Assembly: GCA_049515555.1 (NCBI GenBank)
Contig: JBEKTY010000314.1
Span: 1-5,116, forward strand
Reading direction: 5' to 3'
Length of the DNA: 5,116 bases
Source: JBEKTY01 sp049515555
Lineage (GTDB): Bacteria; Planctomycetota; Planctomycetia; Pirellulales; Thermoguttaceae
In this document: positions 1 through 4,899 of the stretch, in pieces
How the letters are laid out: each line of letters starts with the position of its first letter
Position numbering within the stretch: position 1 is the stretch's first letter
Notes under the pieces: generated by a model
Seen by the model: only the letters and a program-made list of their open reading frames with translations
What the model was told of the DNA's origin: nothing
Database searches by the model: none
Made by a program: the position numbers and the translations under genes

Positions 1-1306
1 GGGAGGCCTCCATGAAAATGCCGCCGTTGACCGAGCGGGTGCGGAAGATCACGTTCTGCGTGCAGCGGGAGTTGCGGTTCTCGTAGTCCATCCAGATACC
101 TGGAGCGTCGATGGTGTCGTGGATCACGTTCCTGCGCAGCAGACAGCTTACCGTGCAATGGACCTTGATGCCGCCCGTCTCCCAGATGTACTGGGCCCGC
201 TGCCAGCCGCAGCGGAAGACATGATTCTCCTCCACGAGCGTGTGCTCGATCCTCGTGCCTTCGATGCCGCCGATGCCGCAGTCGCTCACCGTGTTGCGGC
301 GGACGACGTGCTGGCCGCCCTCGGCCAGTGGCGGCCCCGCAGTGTCGAACTGGTCGCCGATGTCGATGCCGATGGCGTTGCACTGCCGCACCGTGTTCTC
401 CTCGATGATCCAGTGGTGGCCACGCATGGTGGAGAGCGCCCCTTGCTGTGGCCGGGGAAAGCAGTTCCCCGCGTGTTCGATAACGAAACCTTTGACGCGG
501 ATGTAGCCTTGGCCGAAGGTCTCAGGCGCGAAGATCATGCCCCGCGTCGTGATCTCGATCTTTACCTTCGTAGGATCAGCGTCCGCCAAAGAATGAAGGT
601 GTAGCGTCAGCCCGTCCTCCTCGATCCAGTATGTGCCTTCGTCGGCGGCCAGATCGTCGTACCGGGCCACCTGCCTGAGTCGCTTGCCGCATTGGAATAC
701 TAACCCCCGGCGAAGCGTATTGGGGGCTTTGCCCTTGGTGCCCACGGCCCAGTCCATGCACTTGTCGATCTGTTGGTCGGTTAGGTTGAGCTGGGCGAAC
801 GGATTCTCATGGGGGAAAAGCTCTTGGGGCAACTTCGCCATCCACAGCTTGGGCCCGCTCGACTTGCCATTGCGCTGGGACGGCACCCACGCCGCCGTCA
901 GGACCTGCGAGCCGGTGACAACAACGGTTGCTCCCGGGGCAGCTTCATAACTGATCATGCGGTCTGGCCCTGTGCCGCCGCGCGCCGGGCGCACCCGCTC
1001 ACGGTAGACACCCGGGCCCACGACCACCCGCTCACCGGGCTGAAGCAGTTGGGCCGCGTGGTCGATGGTCCGCAGCGGCAACTCCTCCGTCCCGGGATTG
1101 TAATCCGACGCCTTGGGATGGGCCTGCGCGACATAACAGGTGCGGGTGAACCGCAGCGGCACCTCCCAGGTCCTGAACTCCACGCCGTCCGGCAAGCACA
1201 CAGGCGGGGACAACGGCGTTCTCTCCCCTGCCGAGGATTCGCCGATCCCCAGGAATGCCGGCAGGAGTATGATCGCAAGCGTGCGGATCTGCCTGTTATT
1301 CTGCAT
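1..1306 (-). CDS. Secreted right-handed parallel beta-helix protein, 3' end cut by window edge
   Basis: The frame is open without interruption from an ATG at 1306 down to base 1, giving 435 codons with no stop. Residues 1-26 look like a Sec signal peptide: basic start MQNNRQIR, hydrophobic core LAIILLPAFLGI, likely cleavage after SSA. Residues 58-105 contain the entry segment common in secreted beta-helix proteins (CYVA, then NPGTEELPLRTIDHAAQLLQPG, shown here in parts: NPGTEELPLRTI, then PGERVVVGPGVYRE). Residues 265-435 show successive helix coils with Asn ladders and GI turns: EENTVRQCNAIGIDIG, RRNTVSDCGIGGIEG, EENHVFRC, RRNVIHDTIDAPGIWMD, TQNVIFR. Families with this fold include pectate lyase-like and other polysaccharide lyases or hydrolases. 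No catalytic site can be assigned, so the substrate is unknown. The start is supported by a strong ribosome binding site at 1311-1319. It diverges from the glycoside hydrolase gene, suggesting a shared role on extracellular polysaccharide. Confidence 0.88.
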   Translation of the reverse strand, partial: MQNNRQIRTLAIILLPAFLGIGESSAGERTPLSPPVCLPDGVEFRTWEVPLRFTRTCYVAQAHPKASDYNPGTEELPLRTIDHAAQLLQPGERVVVGPGVYRERVRPARGGTGPDRMISYEAAPGATVVVTGSQVLTAAWVPSQRNGKSSGPKLWMAKLPQELFPHENPFAQLNLTDQQIDKCMDWAVGTKGKAPNTLRRGLVFQCGKRLRQVARYDDLAADEGTYWIEEDGLTLHLHSLADADPTKVKIEITTRGMIFAPETFGQGYIRVKGFVIEHAGNCFPRPQQGALSTMRGHHWIIEENTVRQCNAIGIDIGDQFDTAGPPLAEGGQHVVRRNTVSDCGIGGIEGTRIEHTLVEENHVFRCGWQRAQYIWETGGIKVHCTVSCLLRRNVIHDTIDAPGIWMDYENRNSRCTQNVIFRTRSVNGGIFMEAS

Positions 1307-1310
1307 GAAG

Positions 1311-1319
1311 ACCTCCCTC
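1311..1319 (-). promoter_or_regulatory. Ribosome binding site of the beta-helix gene
   Basis: On the minus strand GAGGGAGGT lies 4 bases before the ATG at 1306. It is a near-perfect anti-16S match and fixes the start codon. It is much stronger than anything before the neighbouring plus-strand genes. Confidence 0.75.
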
Positions 1320-1329
1320 GTTAAGCACA

Positions 1330-1346
1330 CCGTGCCCACGGCACGG
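1330..1346 (-). other. Hairpin in the 5' leader of the beta-helix gene
   Basis: A perfect 7-bp inverted repeat, CCGTGCC and GGCACGG separated by 3 bases, lies 11 bases upstream of the ribosome binding site of the beta-helix gene. No T tract follows it in either direction, so it does not look like a terminator. It could affect mRNA stability or translation, or be an operator. A second hairpin with 6-bp arms (CTTCGG/CCGAAG) sits at 1382-1398. Confidence 0.45.
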
Positions 1347-1469
1347 CCAGGGGCATGGACACCAGCGTTCACTTCGCACTCCTTCGGACGGCCCGAAGAA
1401 CGCCCTGGATGTACCCGTCATGCCTGTAACGTGCCTCTCTTGCACAATGGGGTAACTGTGCTGCCGGAC

Positions 1470-1499
1470 ATTGTACGAGACACGCGCGCCGGACGCCAA
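1470..1499 (-). promoter_or_regulatory. Candidate sigma-70-type promoter for the beta-helix gene
   Basis: On the minus strand a -35-like TTGGCG (1499-1494) and a -10-like TACAAT (1475-1470) are separated by 18 bases. They match 4/6 and 5/6 of the consensus. Transcription would start near 1463 and leave a leader of about 155 nt carrying the two hairpins listed nearby. This is the best candidate in the divergent intergenic region, but it is judged by eye and in GC-rich DNA. Confidence 0.35.
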
Positions 1500-1731
1500 C
1501 GCGGTGGCCTCCACCAGCGGCAATGCAGCTCGGGCCCTGGGGCACCACTGTGGGAACGGATTCCGATCACGCCATCGAACACCGACCAACCCCAGCTTCC
1601 TGGGCCAACGAAGCTGAGGGAGAACGACCGGCTAGTGGCAGACAAGCCGGGTGACGACTATCATAGGGAACGGTGTCAGCAAGCGGCTTCGCGGGAAACC
1701 AAAGGTAACGTGTCATGGTACGAGTAGCATC

Positions 1732-2997
1732 ATGTTATTGAAGAACTTCCACACGCGGACAATGGCGGTTTGGGCGGGCTGCCTGCTAACCTGCATTTCT
1801 ACGACAACGGCAGCGGAGACCGTCACCGTGGACCTCGGCACGGACGGCGGCGCTATCCTCCATCGAGCCAGCGGCTTCCTACACGGCTTCAGCGACGATG
1901 GGAAGTTGCCACCGGACAGCATGATCGTGCCGCTCAATACACGGCTCCATCGAACGCGCCCCAGCACGACTTGGGCGCAGGCCGACCGGATGAAGAAGCT
2001 GGGGATCGAGCAGCAGGTGGTGGTGTCGGACGGCTGGGGCTATGGCAACGAGCATCCCGGCGACAATGGCCAGTGGGCGAAGTGGGAGGAGCTTGTTGTC
2101 CGCATGGTCCAGGACGCGCAGAAGCGAGGGCTCAAGCCGCAGTGGGACATCTGGAACGAACCCGACCACGATTTCTTTTGGAAACGCTCGGCGGAGCAGT
2201 TCAACGAGACTTGGCGGCGGGCCTGCCTCAAAATCCGGCAAGTCGATCCGCAGGCAGTCATCGTAGGGCCGAGTTGGTCGGGCGTGCATCCCAGCCAGCC
2301 TCGCTTCACGGCCTTTATCCGCTTCTGCAAGGACAACAAGGTTGTACCCGACTACGTTTGCTGGCACTTTCCCAAGGACGTAGTCAAGGAGGCCGAGGAG
2401 TGCCGCAGGCTTCTGGATCGCGAGCGGATCCTGGTGAAGGGCCTGATGGTCAACGAATACTGCCTGGCACACGAGCAATATGCCGGGAAGACCGCCTGGC
2501 TGATCACCCAGATCGAGCGGGCCAGGATCGACCTTAGCTGCCATGCCATTTGGGGCGACGAGGGTCAGGGCAACCTGGACGGCATTCTCTTCAACGCCTG
2601 CAACGGCGTGCCCAAGGGCCAGTGGTGGGCGTACCAGCGCTACGGCGCACTGTCGGGGCGCTTGGTCGTGACGACGCCCAGTGGCAAGATCGACCTCGTG
2701 GCCAGCCGGGACGAGCGCAACAAGACCGCCCAGGTGCTGCTGGGCAACGCGGGGAGGTTCTCGGGCAACGTGACGGTGCGCTTCCAAGGGCTGGACAAGG
2801 CGACCTACCTCCGGGAAGGCGAACAAGTCCATGTGGTTGTCGAACGGATTCCCGACGACAAGGGTGGCGCGGTTCCCAGCTTACAGACGGTTCTCGATGC
2901 CCTGGTGCCTGTCCGTGACAACGCGATTGAGGTGACGATCCCCTGGACCAGCGACCGGGATGCGTTCACTGCGCGTCTTGGTCCAGGCCAGCGGTAG
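1732..2997 (+). CDS. Secreted glycoside hydrolase, clan GH-A-like (GH39-type resemblance)
   Basis: The gene encodes 421 residues from the ATG at 1732. That start gives a sensible signal peptide: n-region MLLKNFHTRT, hydrophobic stretch MAVWAGCLLTC, likely cleavage near residue 28 (TAA/ET). A GTG at 1651 in the same frame would add 27 polar residues before the signal and has no ribosome binding site. An ATG at 1762 would shorten the n-region. The catalytic domain resembles a (beta/alpha)8 barrel of clan GH-A. WNEPD at 141-145 gives E143 as probable acid/base at the end of strand 4, and VNEY at 240-243 gives E242 as probable nucleophile. GFLHG near 48-52 recalls the N-terminal motif of GH39-like xylosidase relatives. 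Residues about 305-421 look like a C-terminal beta-sandwich. Substrate specificity cannot be read from the sequence. It is followed after 9 bases by the ATPase gene. Confidence 0.8.
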   Translation: MLLKNFHTRTMAVWAGCLLTCISTTTAAETVTVDLGTDGGAILHRASGFLHGFSDDGKLPPDSMIVPLNTRLHRTRPSTTWAQADRMKKLGIEQQVVVSDGWGYGNEHPGDNGQWAKWEELVVRMVQDAQKRGLKPQWDIWNEPDHDFFWKRSAEQFNETWRRACLKIRQVDPQAVIVGPSWSGVHPSQPRFTAFIRFCKDNKVVPDYVCWHFPKDVVKEAEECRRLLDRERILVKGLMVNEYCLAHEQYAGKTAWLITQIERARIDLSCHAIWGDEGQGNLDGILFNACNGVPKGQWWAYQRYGALSGRLVVTTPSGKIDLVASRDERNKTAQVLLGNAGRFSGNVTVRFQGLDKATYLREGEQVHVVVERIPDDKGGAVPSLQTVLDALVPVRDNAIEVTIPWTSDRDAFTARLGPGQR

Positions 2998-3000
2998 GGG
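2996..3000 (+). promoter_or_regulatory. Ribosome binding site of the ATPase gene
   Basis: AGGGG overlaps the stop codon of the glycoside hydrolase gene and lies 6 bases before the ATG at 3007. It supports that start and suggests translation of both genes from one mRNA. Confidence 0.5.
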
Positions 3001-3006
3001 AACACC

Positions 3007-3807
3007 ATGACCGTAGACACCGTTGAGCGGCACAACCACCAGCAGATCGAGCAGCTCAACCAGCGGGGCGGCCGGATGCTGAGCATCGTGGACCTGATCC
3101 AGGCCGGGACGATCAACGTAGAGATGGCGGCCTACGCCATGCGGGCAATGGCCGAGGGCGCATCGCTGCTGACGGCGGCCCGGCCGGGTGGCGCGGGCAA
3201 GACGACTCTCATGGCGGCCCTGCTGAACCTCCTACCCCTCGACGTGCCGATCATCACGGTAGATAGCTCCCGCATCATCCGCGAGGGGCTCGGTCGCCCT
3301 GTTACCGAACCGGCGTGCTACTTGGCCCACGAGATCGGCTCCGGCGACTGGTACGGCTACATCTGGGGCCGCAACGTGGCCGATTTCTTCTCGCTCATCG
3401 ACGGCCAGCGCCGCATCGCCTCCTGCCTGCACGCCGACACCCTGGAGGAGTTGACCGATATCCTCTGCTCACCACCGCTGCGAGTCGCCCGCGAAGCGAT
3501 GGGGCGGGTGGACCTCATCCTGTTCATGCACGTCGCCCTGGTTTTGCGTGGTTATCGCCGCCGGGTGGCCAGCTTCTGGGAGATTGCTAGCACCGGTGAA
3601 TATCGGATGATCTTCCAATGGGTGCCCCAGACCGACCGCTTCGAGCAGACGGCTGAGCTGCGGGAACCTGCCGGGCTGAAGCGGTATCGGGATTTCCTCC
3701 AAGGCCTGGTGGAGAGGGGCGCAGGCGAGATGGAGGCAGTCCGGCGCAGGGTCATCCGGTTCTACGGGGCTGCGGACGACACGGTGGCGAACACCCCAGC
3801 GAAATAA
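3007..3807 (+). CDS. Secretion-type ATPase core (CpaF/VirB11/PilT-like), short and divergent
   Basis: The protein has 266 residues. Residues 40-75 end in a P-loop, ARPGGAGKTTL, with K65 and T66, followed by a strand PIITVDSS (81-88) placed like the conserved strand after the P-loop in type II/IV secretion ATPases. SCLHADTLEEL at 139-149 matches the conserved His box of that superfamily. VDLILFMH with RGYRRRVASFWEI (168-193) matches the usual final strands (VDLVV, GRRRV.EI). Family members normally exceed 330 residues and have an N-terminal domain, which is absent here. Two key positions differ: Arg59 replaces the first Gly of the Walker A motif, and GR (121-122) stands where GE of Walker B would be expected. 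It may be a regulator or degenerate ATPase rather than a motor. No pilus or secretion gene is visible nearby. The gene likely shares an operon with the upstream hydrolase. Confidence 0.72.
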   Translation: MTVDTVERHNHQQIEQLNQRGGRMLSIVDLIQAGTINVEMAAYAMRAMAEGASLLTAARPGGAGKTTLMAALLNLLPLDVPIITVDSSRIIREGLGRPVTEPACYLAHEIGSGDWYGYIWGRNVADFFSLIDGQRRIASCLHADTLEELTDILCSPPLRVAREAMGRVDLILFMHVALVLRGYRRRVASFWEIASTGEYRMIFQWVPQTDRFEQTAELREPAGLKRYRDFLQGLVERGAGEMEAVRRRVIRFYGAADDTVANTPAK

Positions 3808-3837
3808 TTTTCCGAGGTCCGGGAATAATTTCGAGGG
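3801..3837 (+). repeat. Short AT-rich direct repeat at the ATPase gene end
   Basis: AATAATTT followed closely by CGAGG occurs twice, at 3803-3817 (with two extra bases, TC) and 3824-3836. The first copy overlaps the TAA stop of the ATPase gene. The role is unknown. It could be a protein-binding site or chance in an AT-rich boundary. Confidence 0.3.
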
Positions 3838-3931
3838 TTTTAGCGTCTTAGTATGTACCGGGACGCGCCTCGCGAAATTTTTTCGTGAACTGTTCTAGCT
3901 TTGGCCGCGTCTATACGATAGAGTAGTGGTA

Positions 3932-3952
3932 GGTGGCCCTTGTCGGGCTGCC
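3932..3952 (+). other. Leader hairpin
   Basis: GGTGGCCC and GGGCTGCC form 8 pairs, two of them G-U, around the 5-base loop TTGTC. The 3936-3944 segment of this hairpin could alternatively pair, with a small internal loop, to 4069-4078, the same segment that forms the antiterminator. Confidence 0.45.
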
Positions 3953-3957
3953 AGCGT

Positions 3958-3988
3958 TTGACCGAGTGCGAGCCATGCTTTCAATACG
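3958..3988 (+). promoter_or_regulatory. Weak candidate promoter for the leader/tRNA transcript
   Basis: TTGACC at 3958-3963 matches 5/6 of a -35 box. The best -10-like hexamer, AATACG at 3983-3988, matches only 3/6 at a 19-base spacing. If used, transcription would start near 3995, just before the 4012-4052 hairpin. Another possible -10, TACGAT at 3914-3919, lacks a good -35. Confidence 0.2.
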
Positions 3989-4011
3989 GCTAAGTCACGA
4001 ACTGCGAAGAT

Positions 4012-4052
4012 GGACGGGTACATTCGCCGATCAATCGGCGAATACCCCGTCC
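4012..4052 (+). other. Long leader hairpin
   Basis: GGACGGG (4012-4018) pairs with CCCGTCC (4046-4052), and ATTCGCCGAT (4022-4031) pairs with ATCGGCGAAT (4034-4043), leaving a small internal loop (TAC/AC) and a 2-base apex (CA). No T tract follows, so it is not an intrinsic terminator. It sits 16 bases before the antiterminator segment. Confidence 0.7.
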
Positions 4053-4068
4053 TATCCACTGCGCATGT

Positions 4069-4112
4069 GACACTGGGCCGTAATTCCCGAAGAATACCGA
4101 AAGCCCGGTGTC
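4069..4112 (+). promoter_or_regulatory. Putative antiterminator helix
   Basis: GACACTGGGC (4069-4078) pairs over all 10 bases, with one wobble, with GCCCGGTGTC (4103-4112). The second segment is also the 5' arm of the terminator at 4102-4134, so the two helices exclude each other. This is the usual geometry of transcription attenuation. Confidence 0.55.
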
Positions 4113-4134
4113 ATAACGACATCGGGCTTTTTTT
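4102..4134 (+). terminator. Intrinsic (rho-independent) terminator
   Basis: An 11-bp stem (AGCCCGGTGTC with GACATCGGGCT, one G-U pair) closes a 5-base loop, ATAAC, and runs directly into seven T residues (4128-4134). It would end any transcript entering from the ATPase gene or the leader. It lies only 3 bases before the first tRNA-like gene. Confidence 0.88.
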
Positions 4135-4137
4135 GTT

Positions 4138-4210
4138 GGACTGGTAGCTGAGATGGTCTAGCGGCGGGTGAGAAAAGCCGCAGACGAGGATTCGAGCACC
4201 TCCCAGTCCA
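4138..4210 (+). tRNA. tRNA-like gene 1, anticodon uncertain (possibly GAG)
   Basis: This 73-base unit has a perfect 7-bp acceptor stem (GGACTGG/CCAGTCC), T8, a normal D arm (GCTG/TAGC with GG in the loop), a T loop TTCGAGC and discriminator A4210. The T stem has an A-A mismatch. The anticodon arm is irregular: GCGG (4164-4167) pairs with CCGC (4178-4181) around a 10-base loop instead of the usual 5-bp stem and 7-base loop. The only T suited to position 33 is 4169, giving GAG (4170-4172), which would read Leu codons, but there is no long variable arm as expected for tRNA-Leu. It may be a divergent or decayed tRNA. No CCA is encoded. Confidence 0.6.
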
Positions 4211-4271
4211 CTGCGTGAAAAGTGCGCGCCAACCATGTCTTCAACTGCGTGGAGGGTGCGCGCTAACGATG
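4210..4271 (+). repeat. Imperfect 28-bp direct repeat in the tRNA array
   Basis: The copies are 4210-4237 and 4244-4271 and are identical at 23 of 28 positions. Both contain ACTGCGTG, GTGCGCGC, AAC and ATG in the same spacing. The first copy begins at the discriminator base of tRNA-like gene 1 and lies in the spacer. The second runs into the 5' end of the next tRNA gene. This suggests local duplication of a spacer plus tRNA start. Confidence 0.65.
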
Positions 4272-4349
4272 GCCCGTTCGTCTATCGGGAGCGGTCAGAG
4301 CGGGCCTCTTATAAGGGTCAGACTGAGGGTTCGACTCCCTCCGCGCCCA
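4254..4349 (+). tRNA. tRNA-Ile(UAU)-like gene with enlarged D loop
   Basis: The acceptor stem GGGTGCG/CGCGCCC has 7 pairs (one wobble). The T arm is perfect (GAGGG/CCCTC around TTCGACT), the discriminator is A4349, and the variable region is 5 bases. The anticodon loop CTTATAA gives anticodon TAT at 4310-4312, for the Ile codon AUA, with a stem rich in G-U pairs. The unit is 96 bases long. If the 22 bases at 4273-4294 are removed, the D arm becomes regular (GCTA/GAGC stem, 10-base loop with GG). The insert can form CCCG/CGGG. Only one base sits where positions 8-9 should be, and it is C. An alternative start near 4270 would give an 80-base gene with a mismatched acceptor stem. No CCA is encoded. 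Confidence 0.65.
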
Positions 4350-4377
4350 CTCCCTGCGCGTTAGGAACGGAGAACAC

Positions 4378-4450
4378 GGGATCAAGGTGTTAGCGGCAGC
4401 ACAGCGGACTCTTAATCCGCCAGGTGAGGGTTCAAGTCCCTCTGGTCCCA
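4378..4450 (+). tRNA. tRNA-Lys(CUU)
   Basis: This is a 73-base cloverleaf. The acceptor GGGATCA/TGGTCCC has 7 pairs, the D stem is GTGT/GCAC, and the anticodon stem GCGGA/TCCGC encloses CTCTTAA, giving anticodon CTT at 4411-4413 for AAG. The T arm is GAGGG/CCCTC around TTCAAGT and the discriminator is A. Position 8 is A and position 14 is T, the reverse of the near-universal U8/A14. No CCA is encoded. Confidence 0.88.
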
Positions 4451-4457
4451 CTGATAG

Positions 4458-4529
4458 GCACTGGTCGTCCAGCGGCGAGGATACCGCACCCGTAATGCGG
4501 CGACGAGGGTTCAAGTCCCTCCCGGTGCT
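4458..4529 (+). tRNA. tRNA-Thr(CGU), with C33
   Basis: This 72-base cloverleaf has an acceptor GCACTGG/CCGGTGC, T8, a D stem GTCC/GGAT, and an anticodon stem CCGCA/TGCGG enclosing CCCGTAA. The anticodon CGT at 4491-4493 would read ACG. The base before it (4490) is C instead of the near-universal U33. The T arm is GAGGG/CCCTC and the discriminator is T. It starts 7 bases after tRNA-Lys. The amino acid call rests on the anticodon only. Confidence 0.82.
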
Positions 4530-4560
4530 CTTGTTGTTTGACAATTCGGCACACTTTTGC

Positions 4561-4631
4561 GCGCCCATGATGTAGCGGCAGCCTGCCGCCTTGCCATGGC
4601 GGAAGTGCGGGTTCGACTCCCGCTGGGCGCT
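4561..4631 (+). tRNA. tRNA-Gly(GCC)
   Basis: This 71-base cloverleaf has an acceptor GCGCCCA/TGGGCGC, T8 and A14, and an anticodon stem CCGCC/GGCGG enclosing TTGCCAT. The anticodon is GCC at 4593-4595, for GGC and GGU. The T arm is GCGGG/CCCGC. Discriminator T agrees with bacterial tRNA-Gly. The D stem (ATGT/GCCT) is weak. No CCA is encoded. Confidence 0.9.
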
Positions 4632-4641
4632 CTTGAACAAG

Positions 4642-4715
4642 CAGGACGTAGGAAAGCCTGGCATTCCGCGTGCTTCGGGAGCACGAGATCGCGGGTTCAA
4701 ATCCCGCCGTCCTGA
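4642..4715 (+). tRNA. tRNA-Pro(CGG)
   Basis: This is a fully regular 74-base cloverleaf: acceptor CAGGACG/CGTCCTG, T8, D stem GGAA/TTCC, and anticodon stem CGTGC/GCACG enclosing TTCGGGA. The anticodon is CGG at 4676-4678, for CCG, with G37. The first base C and discriminator A fit bacterial tRNA-Pro. The spacer before it, CTTGAACAAG, is a small inverted repeat. No CCA is encoded. Confidence 0.93.
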
Positions 4716-4721
4716 CTGCAT

Positions 4722-4796
4722 TGCGGTGGGGCCTGTGCTGGTACGGGCGGACGCCTGTTAAGCGTCACGTCGCAGGTTCGATTCCTGCCACCGCAG
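4722..4796 (+). tRNA. tRNA-Asn(GUU)
   Basis: This 75-base cloverleaf has an acceptor TGCGGTG/CACCGCA, a D stem GCCT/GGGC with a 10-base loop, and an anticodon stem GACGC/GCGTC enclosing CTGTTAA. The anticodon is GTT at 4757-4759. The T arm is GCAGG/CCTGC. The U1-A72 pair and discriminator G fit tRNA-Asn. Positions 8-9 are GG rather than starting with U8. No CCA is encoded. Confidence 0.9.
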
Positions 4797-4807
4797 CCTT
4801 GCGGTAC

Positions 4808-4892
4808 GGAAGGTCAAGCCAACCGGCGATGGCAGCCGTGGGCGAAAGCGGCCGAGCGATGAGCCTTGTGGGTTCGACTCCCTCACCTTCCG
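4808..4892 (+). tRNA. tRNA-Ser(CGA), class II, with apparent 8-base anticodon loop
   Basis: This 85-base unit has an acceptor GGAAGGT/ACCTTCC, a D arm with GCC/GGC and GG in the loop, and a long variable region (4853-4867). The T loop is TTCGACT (T stem with one T-T mismatch), and discriminator G is as usual for tRNA-Ser. The anticodon stem GCCGT/GCGGC encloses eight bases, GGGCGAAA. Counting from the 3' side, with A37 and A38, gives CGA at 4843-4845 for UCG. Position 8 is C and position 33 is not T. The long variable arm and G73 support Ser over alternatives. Confidence 0.75.
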
Positions 4893-4899
4893 CCTTGAC

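Larger units (their letters stand above)
1307..1731. other. Divergent intergenic region
   Basis: About 425 bp separate the start codons of the divergent beta-helix and glycoside hydrolase genes. It holds the minus-strand ribosome binding site, two short hairpins and one candidate minus-strand promoter. I see no convincing plus-strand promoter and no RNA gene. Open frames crossing it on both strands have no ribosome binding site and no recognisable protein motif, and are treated as chance. Confidence 0.6.
3808..4137 (+). other. Structured non-coding leader upstream of the tRNA array
   Basis: These 330 bases contain no start-containing frame longer than a few codons, but several strong inverted repeats: 3871-3887 (7 bp), 3932-3952 (8 bp with two wobbles), 4012-4052 (about 17 bp), and a terminator with a competing antiterminator at 4069-4134. 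I do not recognise tmRNA, RNase P RNA, SRP RNA, 6S RNA, a T-box or a common riboswitch. One frame (3680-3898) is open without any ATG, GTG or TTG codon and ends in TGTRLAKFFRELF. It could only be read by frameshifting from the ATPase gene, which I consider unlikely. The best reading is the 5' leader of the tRNA operon or a separate small RNA. Confidence 0.55.

Noticed and set aside
119..604. Plus-strand open frame of 161 codons, and others up to 1727
   Set aside because: They lie opposite the continuous beta-helix reading frame or in the divergent intergenic region, with no motif or ribosome binding site.
1879..2832. Long minus-strand open frame (317 codons) opposite the glycoside hydrolase
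   Set aside because: It has no recognisable domain or ribosome binding site, and it mirrors the codon bias of a well-supported plus-strand gene. GC-rich genes commonly produce such shadows.
3852..3887. Eleven-codon ORF starting MYRDAP
   Set aside because: It is too short, has no ribosome binding site, and its end overlaps a hairpin.
3680..3898. Open frame at the end of the ATPase gene ending in RLAKFFRELF
   Set aside because: It contains no ATG, GTG or TTG codon and would need a frameshift. No slippery site was noticed.
4538..4543. Perfect TTGACA -35 box in the spacer after tRNA-Thr
   Set aside because: No -10-like hexamer lies 15-19 bases downstream; that position is the GC-rich acceptor stem of tRNA-Gly.
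4263..4721. Minus-strand open frame of 152 codons over the tRNA array
   Set aside because: Its repeated RESNP/GRDLNPR/GLEP motifs are the antisense of tRNA T arms.
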